A stretch of 22,895 bases of DNA from Bacillota bacterium (GTDB lineage: Bacteria; Bacillota_I; Bacilli_A; Izemoplasmatales; UBA1188): contig JAEYPN010000002.1 of assembly GCA_023410715.1 (NCBI GenBank), forward strand, positions 1 through 22,895, in the 5' to 3' direction. Below, one piece after another: positions 8,372 through 15,655 of this stretch; the first letter of the stretch is position 1, and each line of letters starts with the position of its first letter. The translations under genes were made by a program, and so were the position numbers. The notes beneath the pieces are model-generated. The model saw only the letters and a program-made list of their open reading frames with translations. It was not told the DNA's origin and made no database searches.

Positions 8372-9388
8372 ATGATTACTATAAAAGATGTAGCACGTGA
8401 AACAGGCTTTGGAGTTGCGACTGTTTCTAAGGCATTAAATAACTACTCAGATATTAGTCAAAAGACTAAAGAGCTTATTAGAGCCAAAGCTAAAGAAATG
8501 GGTTATATCCCTAATGCTTCAGGAAGAAGCCTAGTAACTAAATCAACATTTACAATTGGTTTAATTTTTGAAGAAAGAACAAATCTTGGTTTAACTCATC
8601 CCTTTTTTAGTGAAATCTTAGAAAAAATAAAAAAAGCTTTAGAAGAAAAAAATTATGACATCTTACTTATTTCTAAAAAAATTGGTTCATACGTTGAAAC
8701 ATACCTTGAGCACTGTATTCAAAAAGCAGTTGATGGGGTTATCGTAGTAACGAGATTAATTGACAACCTTCAATTTGAAAAACTATATAATTCCGATTTG
8801 CCAATTGTATACGTTGACCTTGATACAGATAAGACTTGTGTCTTTACTGATAACTATCAGTCAATTGTTGATGCGGTTGAATATCTATATAAAAGAGGTC
8901 ATAGGGAAATAGGTATAATTCAGGGTGCGACAACATATAATCCTGGTTATGATAGATACAGAGCTTACCGTGATACAATGAATCGTTTAGGTTTAAAAAT
9001 GAATCCGCAACATATCTTATACTGTAAAGATTATCAGATTGAAAATGCGGTAAATGAAATCGATAAGATGTATAAGAATAAAATAAAATTGCCAACAGCC
9101 TTTGTGACAACGGGAGATATGATGGCGATTGGTGCAATTCAGGCCGTTCAAAAAAATGGTGGAAGAGTACCAGAGGATGTAAGTATTATTGGCTTTGATA
9201 ATATTTTATTATCAAGCCATATACTACCAAAACTAACAACAATTGCACAGAATTATGAATTGATTGCTAAAACAGCGGTACAATTACTACTTAACTTAAT
9301 TAGAAATCCAGAAATGGAACCAAAAAGAGTAGTTATACCATCAAAAATAATTGAACGTGATTCAGTATGCGATATAAATAACAGGTGA
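8372..9388 (+). CDS. LacI-family transcriptional regulator
   Basis: A 338-residue LacI/GalR repressor. The N-terminal helix-turn-helix ITIKDVARETGFGVATVSKALN (2-23) is textbook for the family, with a hinge around residues 50-60 (GRSLVTKST) and a periplasmic-binding-protein-like effector domain after it, including the conserved segments VDGVIV, GHREIGII and VSIIGFDN. GAGGTG lies about 9 bases before the ATG. The stop overlaps the ribosome site of the nucleoside phosphorylase gene, so the two form one operon and the regulator probably responds to a nucleoside or deoxyribose signal, in the manner of CytR. The effector is inferred only from the neighbour. Confidence 0.93.
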   Translation: MITIKDVARETGFGVATVSKALNNYSDISQKTKELIRAKAKEMGYIPNASGRSLVTKSTFTIGLIFEERTNLGLTHPFFSEILEKIKKALEEKNYDILLISKKIGSYVETYLEHCIQKAVDGVIVVTRLIDNLQFEKLYNSDLPIVYVDLDTDKTCVFTDNYQSIVDAVEYLYKRGHREIGIIQGATTYNPGYDRYRAYRDTMNRLGLKMNPQHILYCKDYQIENAVNEIDKMYKNKIKLPTAFVTTGDMMAIGAIQAVQKNGGRVPEDVSIIGFDNILLSSHILPKLTTIAQNYELIAKTAVQLLLNLIRNPEMEPKRVVIPSKIIERDSVCDINNR

Positions 9389-9393
9389 GAAAA

Positions 9394-10686
9394 ATGCGAG
9401 CAGTAGATATTATTGAAAAAAAACGTGATGGGGGAACACTCTCATTAAATGAAATTAAATTTATGATTGATAATTATACCAAGGGAATTATTCCTGATTA
9501 TCAAATGTCTTCATGGTTAATGGCGGTTTATTTTAAAGGTATGACTGACGAAGAAAGTTTTTATTTAACTAAAGCAATGCTTGAAAGTGGCGATATCATT
9601 GATTTAACAAGTATCGATGGTATTAAAGTTGATAAGCATTCAACTGGTGGAGTAGGTGATAAGACAACATTAATCTTAGGACCACTTGTCGCATCAAGCG
9701 GAGCAGTGCTTGCTAAACTTTCAGGTCGTGGTTTAGGCCATACTGGAGGTACACTTGATAAACTTGAAAGTATTCCAGGTGTAACGATTGATTTATCTAA
9801 TGAAAGATTTATTAATCAAGTTAAAAAGATTAATATTGCGGTTGCCGGACAAACAGCAAACTTAACACCAGCCGATAAATTACTTTATGCCTTAAGAGAT
9901 GTAACAGGTACGGTACCAAGTATTCCTCTAATTGCTTCAAGTATTATGTCAAAAAAGCTTGCATCAGGTTCAGATTTAATTTGTCTTGATGTAAAAATTG
10001 GCGATGGAGCATTTATGAAGACGATTGAAGACGCTAGACATTTATCAAAACTTATGGTAAGTATTGGTAAGAGCTTTGGTAAAAAGGTTATTGCATTTAT
10101 AACTAACATGGATCAACCACTAGGTTTAGCTATTGGTAATCGTTTAGAAGTAATGGAAGCAATTGATACCTTAGCTAATAATGGTCCAGAAGACTTAAAA
10201 GAATTATGTACAACAATTGCTTCATACATGGTTTACCATTCTAATAATGCGAGCACTTTAGAAGAAGCATTTGCTAAAGTAAATGAAAGCTTATCATCAG
10301 GTGTTGGGCTTAAAAAATTATATGAATTACTTGAAGCTCAAGGTGCAACTACTGTGGATGTTAAAAATGTCTTAAGTGTGAAAAAAGTAATTCCTTATAA
10401 AGCAAAAAAAAGCGGATATATTAAACAAATTAGAGCGCTTGAAATTGGTTTAGCAGCGATGAAACTTGGAGCAGGACGTGCAACAAAAGAAGATAATATT
10501 GATCCAAATGTAGGAATTATCTTAAGTAAAAAAGTATCGGATTATGTAAATAAAGATGATGTATTATGTAATTTATATGTCAATGATTTAATTCCAGAAG
10601 ATTTAGATGCTTTACTAGATGATGCGTTCATCATAACTCAAGAGCATATTGAAAAACCACAAGTTATTCTAGAAATAATAGAATAG
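9394..10686 (+). CDS. pdp: Pyrimidine-nucleoside phosphorylase
   Basis: A 430-residue pyrimidine-nucleoside (or thymidine) phosphorylase that splits uridine, thymidine or deoxyuridine with phosphate into the base and (deoxy)ribose-1-phosphate. The family signatures KHSTGGVGDK (81-90), SGRGLGHTGGT (110-120) and KLASGSD with LDVKIGDGAFMK are intact, and the length matches Bacillus Pdp. I prefer ATG 9394 to the GTG at 9385 because AGGTGA (9383-9388) sits 5 bases before it and the protein then starts MRAVDIIEKKRDG like its homologues. It overlaps no coding sequence of the regulator but shares its transcript. Pdp (broad) versus DeoA (thymidine-specific) cannot be decided here. Confidence 0.95.
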   Translation: MRAVDIIEKKRDGGTLSLNEIKFMIDNYTKGIIPDYQMSSWLMAVYFKGMTDEESFYLTKAMLESGDIIDLTSIDGIKVDKHSTGGVGDKTTLILGPLVASSGAVLAKLSGRGLGHTGGTLDKLESIPGVTIDLSNERFINQVKKINIAVAGQTANLTPADKLLYALRDVTGTVPSIPLIASSIMSKKLASGSDLICLDVKIGDGAFMKTIEDARHLSKLMVSIGKSFGKKVIAFITNMDQPLGLAIGNRLEVMEAIDTLANNGPEDLKELCTTIASYMVYHSNNASTLEEAFAKVNESLSSGVGLKKLYELLEAQGATTVDVKNVLSVKKVIPYKAKKSGYIKQIRALEIGLAAMKLGAGRATKEDNIDPNVGIILSKKVSDYVNKDDVLCNLYVNDLIPEDLDALLDDAFIITQEHIEKPQVILEIIE

Positions 10687-10705
10687 ATAAAAATAATTAA
10701 ACCAA

Positions 10706-10736
10706 GGGGGGTTAAGATAATTAACTCCTTTTTTTA
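10706..10736 (+). terminator. Terminator after pdp
   Basis: A G-rich arm (GGGGTTAA, 10707-10714) pairs with TTAACTCC (10721-10728), with one G-T wobble and a short loop, followed by a run of seven or more Ts. Confidence 0.85.
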
Positions 10737-11351
10737 TTAACATGTAATTAAATATCTATTGGTGTTCATCTTTAAATTTTAAAATATAGCAAAGGAGAAT
10801 TTAAACAGTTTTTCCAAAAAAAATAAAGGTATATTTATAATTTATACATAATTACATTTTTAATATGTATCTGATTAAACTACTTAGGACGCATCACTTG
10901 TAGGGGCTAATTTGGCAAGTGATATAGCCTAATTAAAAATAGAGATAATGAATTGGTATTTGCCACATTTATCAGTGATAAATCTGTTTTAAAGTATAGC
11001 CTAAATACTATTACCACTTGTAATTATTAAGATAAACTTTGAGCAAAAGAAACTGGTTAAATATTAAATATAAAAAGCAGACATATAACGACAAGTAATG
11101 GTAATAAAATGACACATTTACAAACTTATGCCGTAATAAAGTCAAGTAATTCAGATTATATGTATTAGCACGCTTAATTAAAATGTTAATTATATATTCT
11201 CATAAAGATTAAAAATATTTTAGTTTCAATTATTAATAAGCTTATATTCACTATTAAAAGGTACTTATTATTTATAATCAAGAGAAGTCTATCTTTAGAT
11301 AAAACAATACATTTATTGCTCGTTACATGATTCATCATTTTCTCCTATTTA
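10737..11351. other. Non-coding gap rich in inverted repeats
   Basis: I find no convincing reading frame in about 615 bases. It does contain ordered symmetry: ATCACTTG/CAAGTGAT (10893-10900 and 10916-10923), the palindrome ATTTATCA-G-TGATAAAT (10967-10983), TATTACCA/TGGTAATA (11009-11016 and 11099-11106) each next to an ACTTGT/ACAAGT half-site, and a direct repeat TATAGCCTAA (10924 and 10995). ACTTG or CAAGT occurs five times between 10896 and 11147. A TATAAT is at 10836-10841. It could be a structured RNA, a binding-site cluster or decayed sequence. Confidence 0.4.
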
Positions 11352-11410
11352 TTGCAAAAAAAGGAAAAAAGTGATATTATTATCTGTGTAATATTTATAA
11401 CATAAATATT
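11352..11410 (+). promoter_or_regulatory. Promoter and palindrome before the acetyltransferase gene
   Basis: TTGCAA (11352-11357), a 17-base spacer and TATTAT (11375-11380) with a TG extension form a good promoter. Just after the predicted start, AATATTTAT-AAC-ATAAATATT (11390-11410) is a perfect inverted repeat that could be an operator or an mRNA hairpin. Confidence 0.55.
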
Positions 11411-11454
11411 TTATGGAATAATATGTATTAAGCGACGTACTTTTGAGGTGTATT

Positions 11455-12723
11455 GTGAAAAAATGGTATAGATTAGATAATGCAGCGAAAATATTTCCAG
11501 CATTAAATCCAAAAGATGAAACAAATTATTTCCGCCTTGAAGCGGAGTTTGTTAGTGATGTTAAAATTGAATTTTTAAGCGAAGCGGTAAAAACTGCACT
11601 TGAAAGATTCCCGATGTTTTGCGTGCGTTTAAGACATGGATTATTTTGGTTTTACTTTGAACACAATTATGAAAAACCATTAATTAGAGAAGAGAATTAT
11701 TACTTATTTGATACAGTTTATACTGACGAACATCATAACTTTCTTTTTACAGTTGAATATTTTCATAATCGTTTATCACTTGAAGTATTTCATTCCTTAT
11801 CTGATGGGACAGGAGCGATGGAATTTTTTAAATCTATTATTTATTATTATTTAAATTTTAGTACTGATAAAATAAAAAATGATGGATCAATTTTAACCGA
11901 CGAAATTGAAAAAAGCTTTAGTGAGGAGCAAGACAGCTTTAATTATAACTATAAAAATAAAGTTAAGAAGTATCCTAAAGAGCCCAAAGCTTTTCATCTA
12001 TCTGGAACGAGCTATCAAGATAATTTTGTTGGTGTTATCCATATGGAAATGAATATAAATAAGGTTAAAGAAGTAGCTAAAAAACATGATGCGACAATCA
12101 CAGAGTATTTAGGCGCAGTTTTACTTTTTTCCTTATATAAAAATTATCAAAGTTCAAAAAAACTGCCAATTAAATTATTTGTACCAGTTAATGGAAGAAG
12201 GTTTTTTGATAGTAAGACCTTAAGAAACTTTGTTCTATTTATTAGAACTGGCTTGGATATGAAAAACAATATAAAATATGAATTAAAGGATATTATTGAA
12301 ATAATTAAAAGTGATTTTGATCGAGAATTAAAAAAAGAAAACTTAGAACGTAGGCTAGTATCTACAGTAAAAATTGAAAAGATGTTTTATGTTCGTTTGA
12401 TTCCGTTATTTATTAAATCGTTAATTATGAAGTTATCTTATGAATCACTTGGTAGTGATTTAAACTCTATGAGTTTTTCTAATTTGGGTGCTGTAAAAGT
12501 TCCAGATGAATTTAACAAGTATTTAAAAAAGATGCGTTTTATGATTGGCGCATCAAATAAAACCAAGATTAATACTTCAGCTGTTACTTACAATAACATT
12601 TTAACATTAAGTTTTACAACAAAAATTCTTGAAAGAAATATTCAGCGTGATGTTGCACGCATTTTAAAAAATGATGGAATTGATGTAACGCTAATTACTA
12701 ATGATTTGGAGGCGGGGCTATGA
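11455..12723 (+). CDS. Alcohol acetyltransferase-like / condensation-domain acyltransferase
   Basis: A 422-residue protein of the chloramphenicol-acetyltransferase-like superfamily (alcohol acetyltransferase, PapA5 and NRPS condensation domains). The key motif HSLSDG (His113 to Gly118) matches the catalytic HxxxDG, and the two-lobed length is right. Such enzymes transfer an acyl group from CoA or a carrier to a hydroxyl or amine; the substrate here is unknown. I chose GTG 11455, since GAGGTG (11445-11450) lies just upstream; the in-frame TTG 11443 lacks a ribosome site and would only add four residues. The gene overlaps the zinc-ribbon membrane protein by 4 bases (ATGA). No carrier protein or NRPS module is nearby, which favours a stand-alone lipid or alcohol acyltransferase. 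Confidence 0.75.
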   Translation: MKKWYRLDNAAKIFPALNPKDETNYFRLEAEFVSDVKIEFLSEAVKTALERFPMFCVRLRHGLFWFYFEHNYEKPLIREENYYLFDTVYTDEHHNFLFTVEYFHNRLSLEVFHSLSDGTGAMEFFKSIIYYYLNFSTDKIKNDGSILTDEIEKSFSEEQDSFNYNYKNKVKKYPKEPKAFHLSGTSYQDNFVGVIHMEMNINKVKEVAKKHDATITEYLGAVLLFSLYKNYQSSKKLPIKLFVPVNGRRFFDSKTLRNFVLFIRTGLDMKNNIKYELKDIIEIIKSDFDRELKKENLERRLVSTVKIEKMFYVRLIPLFIKSLIMKLSYESLGSDLNSMSFSNLGAVKVPDEFNKYLKKMRFMIGASNKTKINTSAVTYNNILTLSFTTKILERNIQRDVARILKNDGIDVTLITNDLEAGL

Positions 12724-13427
12724 AAAAATGTGTAAAATGCGGTATTAATTTAGATACAACCCGTAACACCTGTCCTTTATGCTTGAATATTTTAGAAGAT
12801 AATAATGAAAAATCAAAAGAATCATATCCAAAAAGGATAGAAGAAAGAGTAACAAAACATATCTTGCGTAAAGTATTCTTGTTTATCTCCTTTTTAGCAA
12901 TGTTTGTTTGTGCCGTAATTAATATTTTAACATATAGAGAAAATCCAACTCTATGGTCTTTAATTGTGTTTACAGCTGTCCTATATTTGTGGATTTTAAT
13001 TAAAGGTGTAATTTTATCAAGAAGAAATATTGCCTTTATGTTAATTATGCAATCAGTATCACTATGCGTCTTACTTTATTTTATTGAATATGTCGCAAAA
13101 GGCTCTTTTATTAATTATGATTATGATTCATGGGTTATTCCTTACGTTGTTCCATTTGTGATGATGGTCTCAATCTTTGCGATTACTTTACTAACTTTAA
13201 TTAAACGGATGCGTTATTCTGATTATATGTTATACTTGCTAGTATTATCATTAATGGGATTTATACCATTAATACTATTATTACTTAGGACAACTAAAGG
13301 TCTATTTGAAAACATTACTTGGCCAACAATAGTACTAGCATGCTACGCATTTACAACACTGATTGGTTTGTTTGTCTTTAGTGATAAGCAAGCAAAGGAT
13401 GAATTTAAGAAAAGATTTCATATTTAA
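12720..13427 (+). CDS. Zinc-ribbon six-helix membrane protein (DUF6320-like)
   Basis: A 235-residue protein. The N-terminus is a short zinc ribbon with CxxC pairs at Cys4/Cys7 and Cys18/Cys21 (KCVKCG and CPLC). After a charged linker there are six hydrophobic segments, starting at about residues 47, 75, 97, 138, 163 and 197, and a short basic tail. As far as I recall, this build and the position beside an alcohol-acetyltransferase-like gene match the DUF6320 family, whose function is not known. GGAGG at 12708-12712 and the 4-base overlap support the start and coupled expression. A membrane partner or platform for the acyltransferase is a reasonable inference. Confidence 0.7.
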   Translation: MKKCVKCGINLDTTRNTCPLCLNILEDNNEKSKESYPKRIEERVTKHILRKVFLFISFLAMFVCAVINILTYRENPTLWSLIVFTAVLYLWILIKGVILSRRNIAFMLIMQSVSLCVLLYFIEYVAKGSFINYDYDSWVIPYVVPFVMMVSIFAITLLTLIKRMRYSDYMLYLLVLSLMGFIPLILLLLRTTKGLFENITWPTIVLACYAFTTLIGLFVFSDKQAKDEFKKRFHI

Positions 13428-13443
13428 GATATGGAATTTTAAT

Positions 13444-13532
13444 GGAGAAATACTCAAGTGGTTGAAGAGGTTGGTTTCGAAAACCAATAGATCTTAACGG
13501 GTGCGGGGGTTCGAATCCCTCTTTCTCCGCCA
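13444..13532 (+). tRNA. tRNA-Ser (anticodon CGA), CCA encoded
   Basis: The acceptor arms GGAGAAA (13444-13450) and TTTCTCC (13522-13528) pair fully; G is the discriminator and CCA (13530-13532) is encoded. The anticodon stem TTGGT/ACCAA holds the loop TTCGAAA, giving anticodon CGA, which reads UCG. The long variable arm and the T-arm with GGTTCGAATCC fit a class II serine tRNA. It starts only 16 bases after the membrane-protein gene, so it may be cotranscribed with it. UCG is expected to be rare in this AT-rich genome. Confidence 0.95.
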
Positions 13533-13545
13533 GAATAAAAATCGT

Positions 13546-13590
13546 GACATTTTGGCACCACACCACCAAGATGTCTTTTTTTTCTTTTTA
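13546..13590 (+). terminator. Terminator of tRNA-Ser
   Basis: GACATTTTGG (13546-13555) pairs with CCAAGATGTC (13566-13575), ten pairs with one G-U, across a 10-base loop, and is followed by a long T-run. Confidence 0.85.
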
Positions 13591-13632
13591 TATACATAGT
13601 ATATAAGAAAATAAATTCATGATTCAAATAAC

Positions 13633-13661
13633 GTGACATTGTCACACTTTTTTGGTATAAT
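13633..13661 (+). promoter_or_regulatory. Promoter with palindromic operator; apparent leaderless start
   Basis: GTGACA (13633-13638) is a five-of-six match to the -35 consensus, followed by exactly 17 bases and a consensus extended -10, TGGTATAAT (TATAAT at 13656-13661). The -35 is one arm of a perfect palindrome GTGACA-T-TGTCAC (13633-13645). Transcription should begin about 7 bases after the -10, at or next to the ATG at 13668, and no Shine-Dalgarno lies before that ATG. Binding of the encoded AbiEi-like protein here would block the -35; AbiEi proteins are known autoregulators. Confidence 0.7.
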
Positions 13662-13667
13662 ATTAGT

Positions 13668-14315
13668 ATGAGAAGAGAAAGTGATACAGGAATTGTTAGA
13701 AATTACTGCCAAAATCATAAAGGCGGTGTATTTGATTTAAATTTTCTTTCTAAGCATGTATTTAAAGATATCCCAAATGTTAATCTAAGAAAAATTGTTA
13801 CTAGATTTATAGAACAAGGTATTCTTAGACAAGTGTCAAAAGGAGTTTATTTAATTGGTGAATCTAACATAGCGGATGAAGATAGAATTATAAATCATTA
13901 TATAGATAAAGGATATGGATTACCTATTGGTAAATATCTTTTATATACTTTAGGATTAGTTGATGAAGAACCAATTGAAAAAATCATCAAAGCAAATCAT
14001 ACTATTGGAACTAGAAATATATGTAATATAAAAGTTATTCAGTCTAATTCATCTTTCTTTGAAAGAGTAGGTGCAAAGAAAATTATTACAGCTTTAGAAA
14101 TTTTATCTGCATCAAATGAAATTGATAATGACAAATTATTTAAAGCTACTGAACTATTAGAAGAATTATTAAGTGGATATTATGATAATGCAATGACTTG
14201 TTATGTAACTGATGAGTATCCTAGAAATGTATATTTAAGACTTGCTGATATTTTAGATTCAATGCAAATATCACATAAGGTGATTGAAAACTGTGTATCT
14301 AAACAACAAGTATAA
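13668..14315 (+). CDS. AbiEi-like antitoxin / transcriptional regulator (DUF6088-like)
   Basis: A 215-residue protein resembling AbiEi-type antitoxins (DUF6088 group) of type IV toxin-antitoxin systems. The N-terminal 65 residues form a winged-helix domain (GGVFDLNFLSKHVF, then LRKIVTRFIEQGILRQVSKGVYLIG, where the wing ends in a Gly-Val-Tyr strand). The next part, PIGKYLLYTLGL and ANHTIGTRNI, resembles the beta-rich middle of the family; the rest is helical. No ribosome site precedes ATG 13668, but the promoter spacing predicts a leaderless mRNA, and the winged helix starts too near the N-terminus for a later start. The 3' end overlaps the next gene by 23 bases. AbiEi usually neutralises the nucleotidyltransferase AbiEii, which is not seen next to it. 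Confidence 0.72.
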   Translation: MRRESDTGIVRNYCQNHKGGVFDLNFLSKHVFKDIPNVNLRKIVTRFIEQGILRQVSKGVYLIGESNIADEDRIINHYIDKGYGLPIGKYLLYTLGLVDEEPIEKIIKANHTIGTRNICNIKVIQSNSSFFERVGAKKIITALEILSASNEIDNDKLFKATELLEELLSGYYDNAMTCYVTDEYPRNVYLRLADILDSMQISHKVIENCVSKQQV

Positions 14316-14832
14316 AATTACCAAAACATATAAATCATTTGTAAGATATGTTCAGTACTTTAGAAAAAGTTTTAAATATGATATTTATCAATACGAAAAA
14401 CATAAAACTTATTTAACACAAAGTGAAATTGATGATTATGTTGAACTTCGTATATTAATGGATTTAGATGAAATATTTATATCGCTACTAGATGTCGGTG
14501 AAAAAATAGCGTTTGAAATACTAGAAAAGAGAACAACAGATCTTACTTTACTTTGTAAAAAGTTAATTCATGATATTTATGAAAAATGGATAAAGATATT
14601 TTTTAGTGATGATGACAAATATTATAAAAAGATAAGTTCTAAGAAATTAGGATTAAAAATGAAACTTATTAGAGAAAAATATAATATTAGCAAAGTAGAA
14701 TTGGCTAATAGATTAAAAGTAAATCGAAAAACAGTAGGACTACTAGAAAATGGTGAGCGATTACCATCGTTAGAATATATTTATAATTTTTCTTTAATAT
14801 TTGATATGAAGATAGAAGATTTAATTAAGTAA
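14293..14832 (+). CDS. XRE-domain protein with unrecognised N-terminal half
   Basis: A 179-residue protein. The C-terminal 60 residues are a clear XRE/HTH_3 domain (LGLKMKLIREKYNISKVELA, NRLKVNRKTVGLLENGERLP). The N-terminal 115 residues look all-helical, rich in Tyr, Lys, Ile and Asp/Glu; I do not recognise the family, and see no Gly-Ser plus paired-Asp nucleotidyltransferase motif. I chose GTG 14293 because AAGGTGA (14277-14283) lies 9 bases before it; the TTG at 14284 would touch that site. It overlaps the AbiEi-like gene and must share its transcript. It occupies the place of the toxin AbiEii, so it may be a new toxin with a built-in repressor domain or a second regulator. Both roles are inference. 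Confidence 0.7.
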   Translation: MYLNNKYKITKTYKSFVRYVQYFRKSFKYDIYQYEKHKTYLTQSEIDDYVELRILMDLDEIFISLLDVGEKIAFEILEKRTTDLTLLCKKLIHDIYEKWIKIFFSDDDKYYKKISSKKLGLKMKLIREKYNISKVELANRLKVNRKTVGLLENGERLPSLEYIYNFSLIFDMKIEDLIK

Positions 14833-14838
14833 ATTAAG

Positions 14839-14844
14839 TATAAT
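14839..14844 (+). promoter_or_regulatory. Possible -10 before the HIT gene
   Basis: A TATAAT lies between the XRE gene and the HIT gene, about 50 bases before the HIT start. I see no matching -35, so the HIT gene may instead be read through from the upstream promoter. Confidence 0.25.
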
Positions 14845-14893
14845 ATAAGTGAAAGATAAATTAGAATTTATAGAGTAGATGGAGGTGCCCTGT

Positions 14894-15379
14894 ATGGATG
14901 AAAAAGAATTACTAAAGCTATCAGCTGGAGAACTTGTAGATTTAGGGATATGTCCTACGTGCTTTAATAGAAAACATAATGGAGCTTTATATGGTGATAA
15001 TTCAAATAAACTATTATATGAAGATAATGAAATTGAATGTTTCTTTGTAGGTAATCCTAGAGCAGATGGACATATGTGTATTTCTACAATTGAACACTAT
15101 CATGATATGAGCGAAGCCCCTGATTATATAAATGAAAAAATAATTAGATTTGCTAAACAATTTATGATAATTATTAAAGAAGTATATAAATGCGAAAGAG
15201 TATACATGTGTACTATGTGTGATGGACCAAATAACCATTATCACATCCAATTAATCCCTCGATATGATTATGAAAAACGTGGAAGTAAAAACTTTGTTAA
15301 AGAAAGACATGCATATATTTATGATGAAGATAAGTTTAACAGAGTTAAAAAAATGATTAATGGATATATAAATAGCTAA
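14894..15379 (+). CDS. HIT-superfamily protein with GalT-like HxHxQ motif
   Basis: A 161-residue HIT-fold protein. The active-site segment is NHYHIQLIPRY (His115, His117, Gln119), the HxHxQ pattern of galactose-1-phosphate uridylyltransferase and Ap4A phosphorylase rather than HxHxHxx of classic HIT hydrolases. In GalT the second His is the nucleophile that carries the nucleotide. GHMCIST (His60) and an N-terminal CPTC (Cys20, Cys23) with nearby His28 suggest a structural zinc as in GalT. It is about half the size of GalT, so a single HIT domain that works as a dimer is likely. ATG 14894 follows GGAGGTG (14881-14887) by 6 bases. Substrate unknown; a nucleotidyl transfer or a nucleotide-cleaving role in the cassette upstream is possible. 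Confidence 0.8.
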   Translation: MDEKELLKLSAGELVDLGICPTCFNRKHNGALYGDNSNKLLYEDNEIECFFVGNPRADGHMCISTIEHYHDMSEAPDYINEKIIRFAKQFMIIIKEVYKCERVYMCTMCDGPNNHYHIQLIPRYDYEKRGSKNFVKERHAYIYDEDKFNRVKKMINGYINS

Positions 15380-15417
15380 ATTCCTATTTATCGACTAGAG
15401 CACTCTCCTTTTACTAG

Positions 15418-15472
15418 AGGGGGTGCACTATTAAACGTTTTGCCCTTAGGGGGTGCGTAATTAAACGATTTG
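15418..15472 (+). repeat. Two 25-base direct repeats, possible end of a lost IS
   Basis: Two imperfect copies (15418-15442 and 15448-15472) start 30 bases apart; each has AGGGGGTGC, three variable bases and ATTAAACG. The first copy also contributes one arm of a hairpin with GCACTCTC at 15400-15407. Tandem end repeats of this form are typical of IS21-family termini, and a decayed istA is present at 21.6 kb, so a leftover IS end is a plausible but unproven reading. Confidence 0.5.
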
Positions 15473-15621
15473 GTAAAATGGTATTGATTATGTGCTACTT
15501 TGCCAAATTAGGTAAAATTACTCTTATTTATTAGATTATGATTAGCTTAAACAAATGAGGATAATTTCATCTTTTTTGATACATTTTAAATAATTTTGTT
15601 AATTAAATCAATTTTATAGTG

Positions 15622-15627
15622 TATAAT
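15622..15627 (+). promoter_or_regulatory. Probable -10 of the deoxynucleoside kinase gene
   Basis: TATAAT with TG directly before it, 28 bases ahead of the start codon. The -35 zone is only AT-rich. Confidence 0.4.
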
Positions 15628-15655
15628 TATTCATATTAAAGAATAAGGAGTTTTT

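Noticed and set aside
13544..13558. A second GTGACA...GGCAC palindrome as an extra AbiEi operator
   Set aside because: It is explained by the tRNA terminator stem (13546-13575) and matches the perfect operator at 13633 only in one arm.
13454..13645. A leftward frame of 63 codons containing the sequence RGIRTPAPV
   Set aside because: It is the antisense of tRNA-Ser, a well-known false protein in databases.
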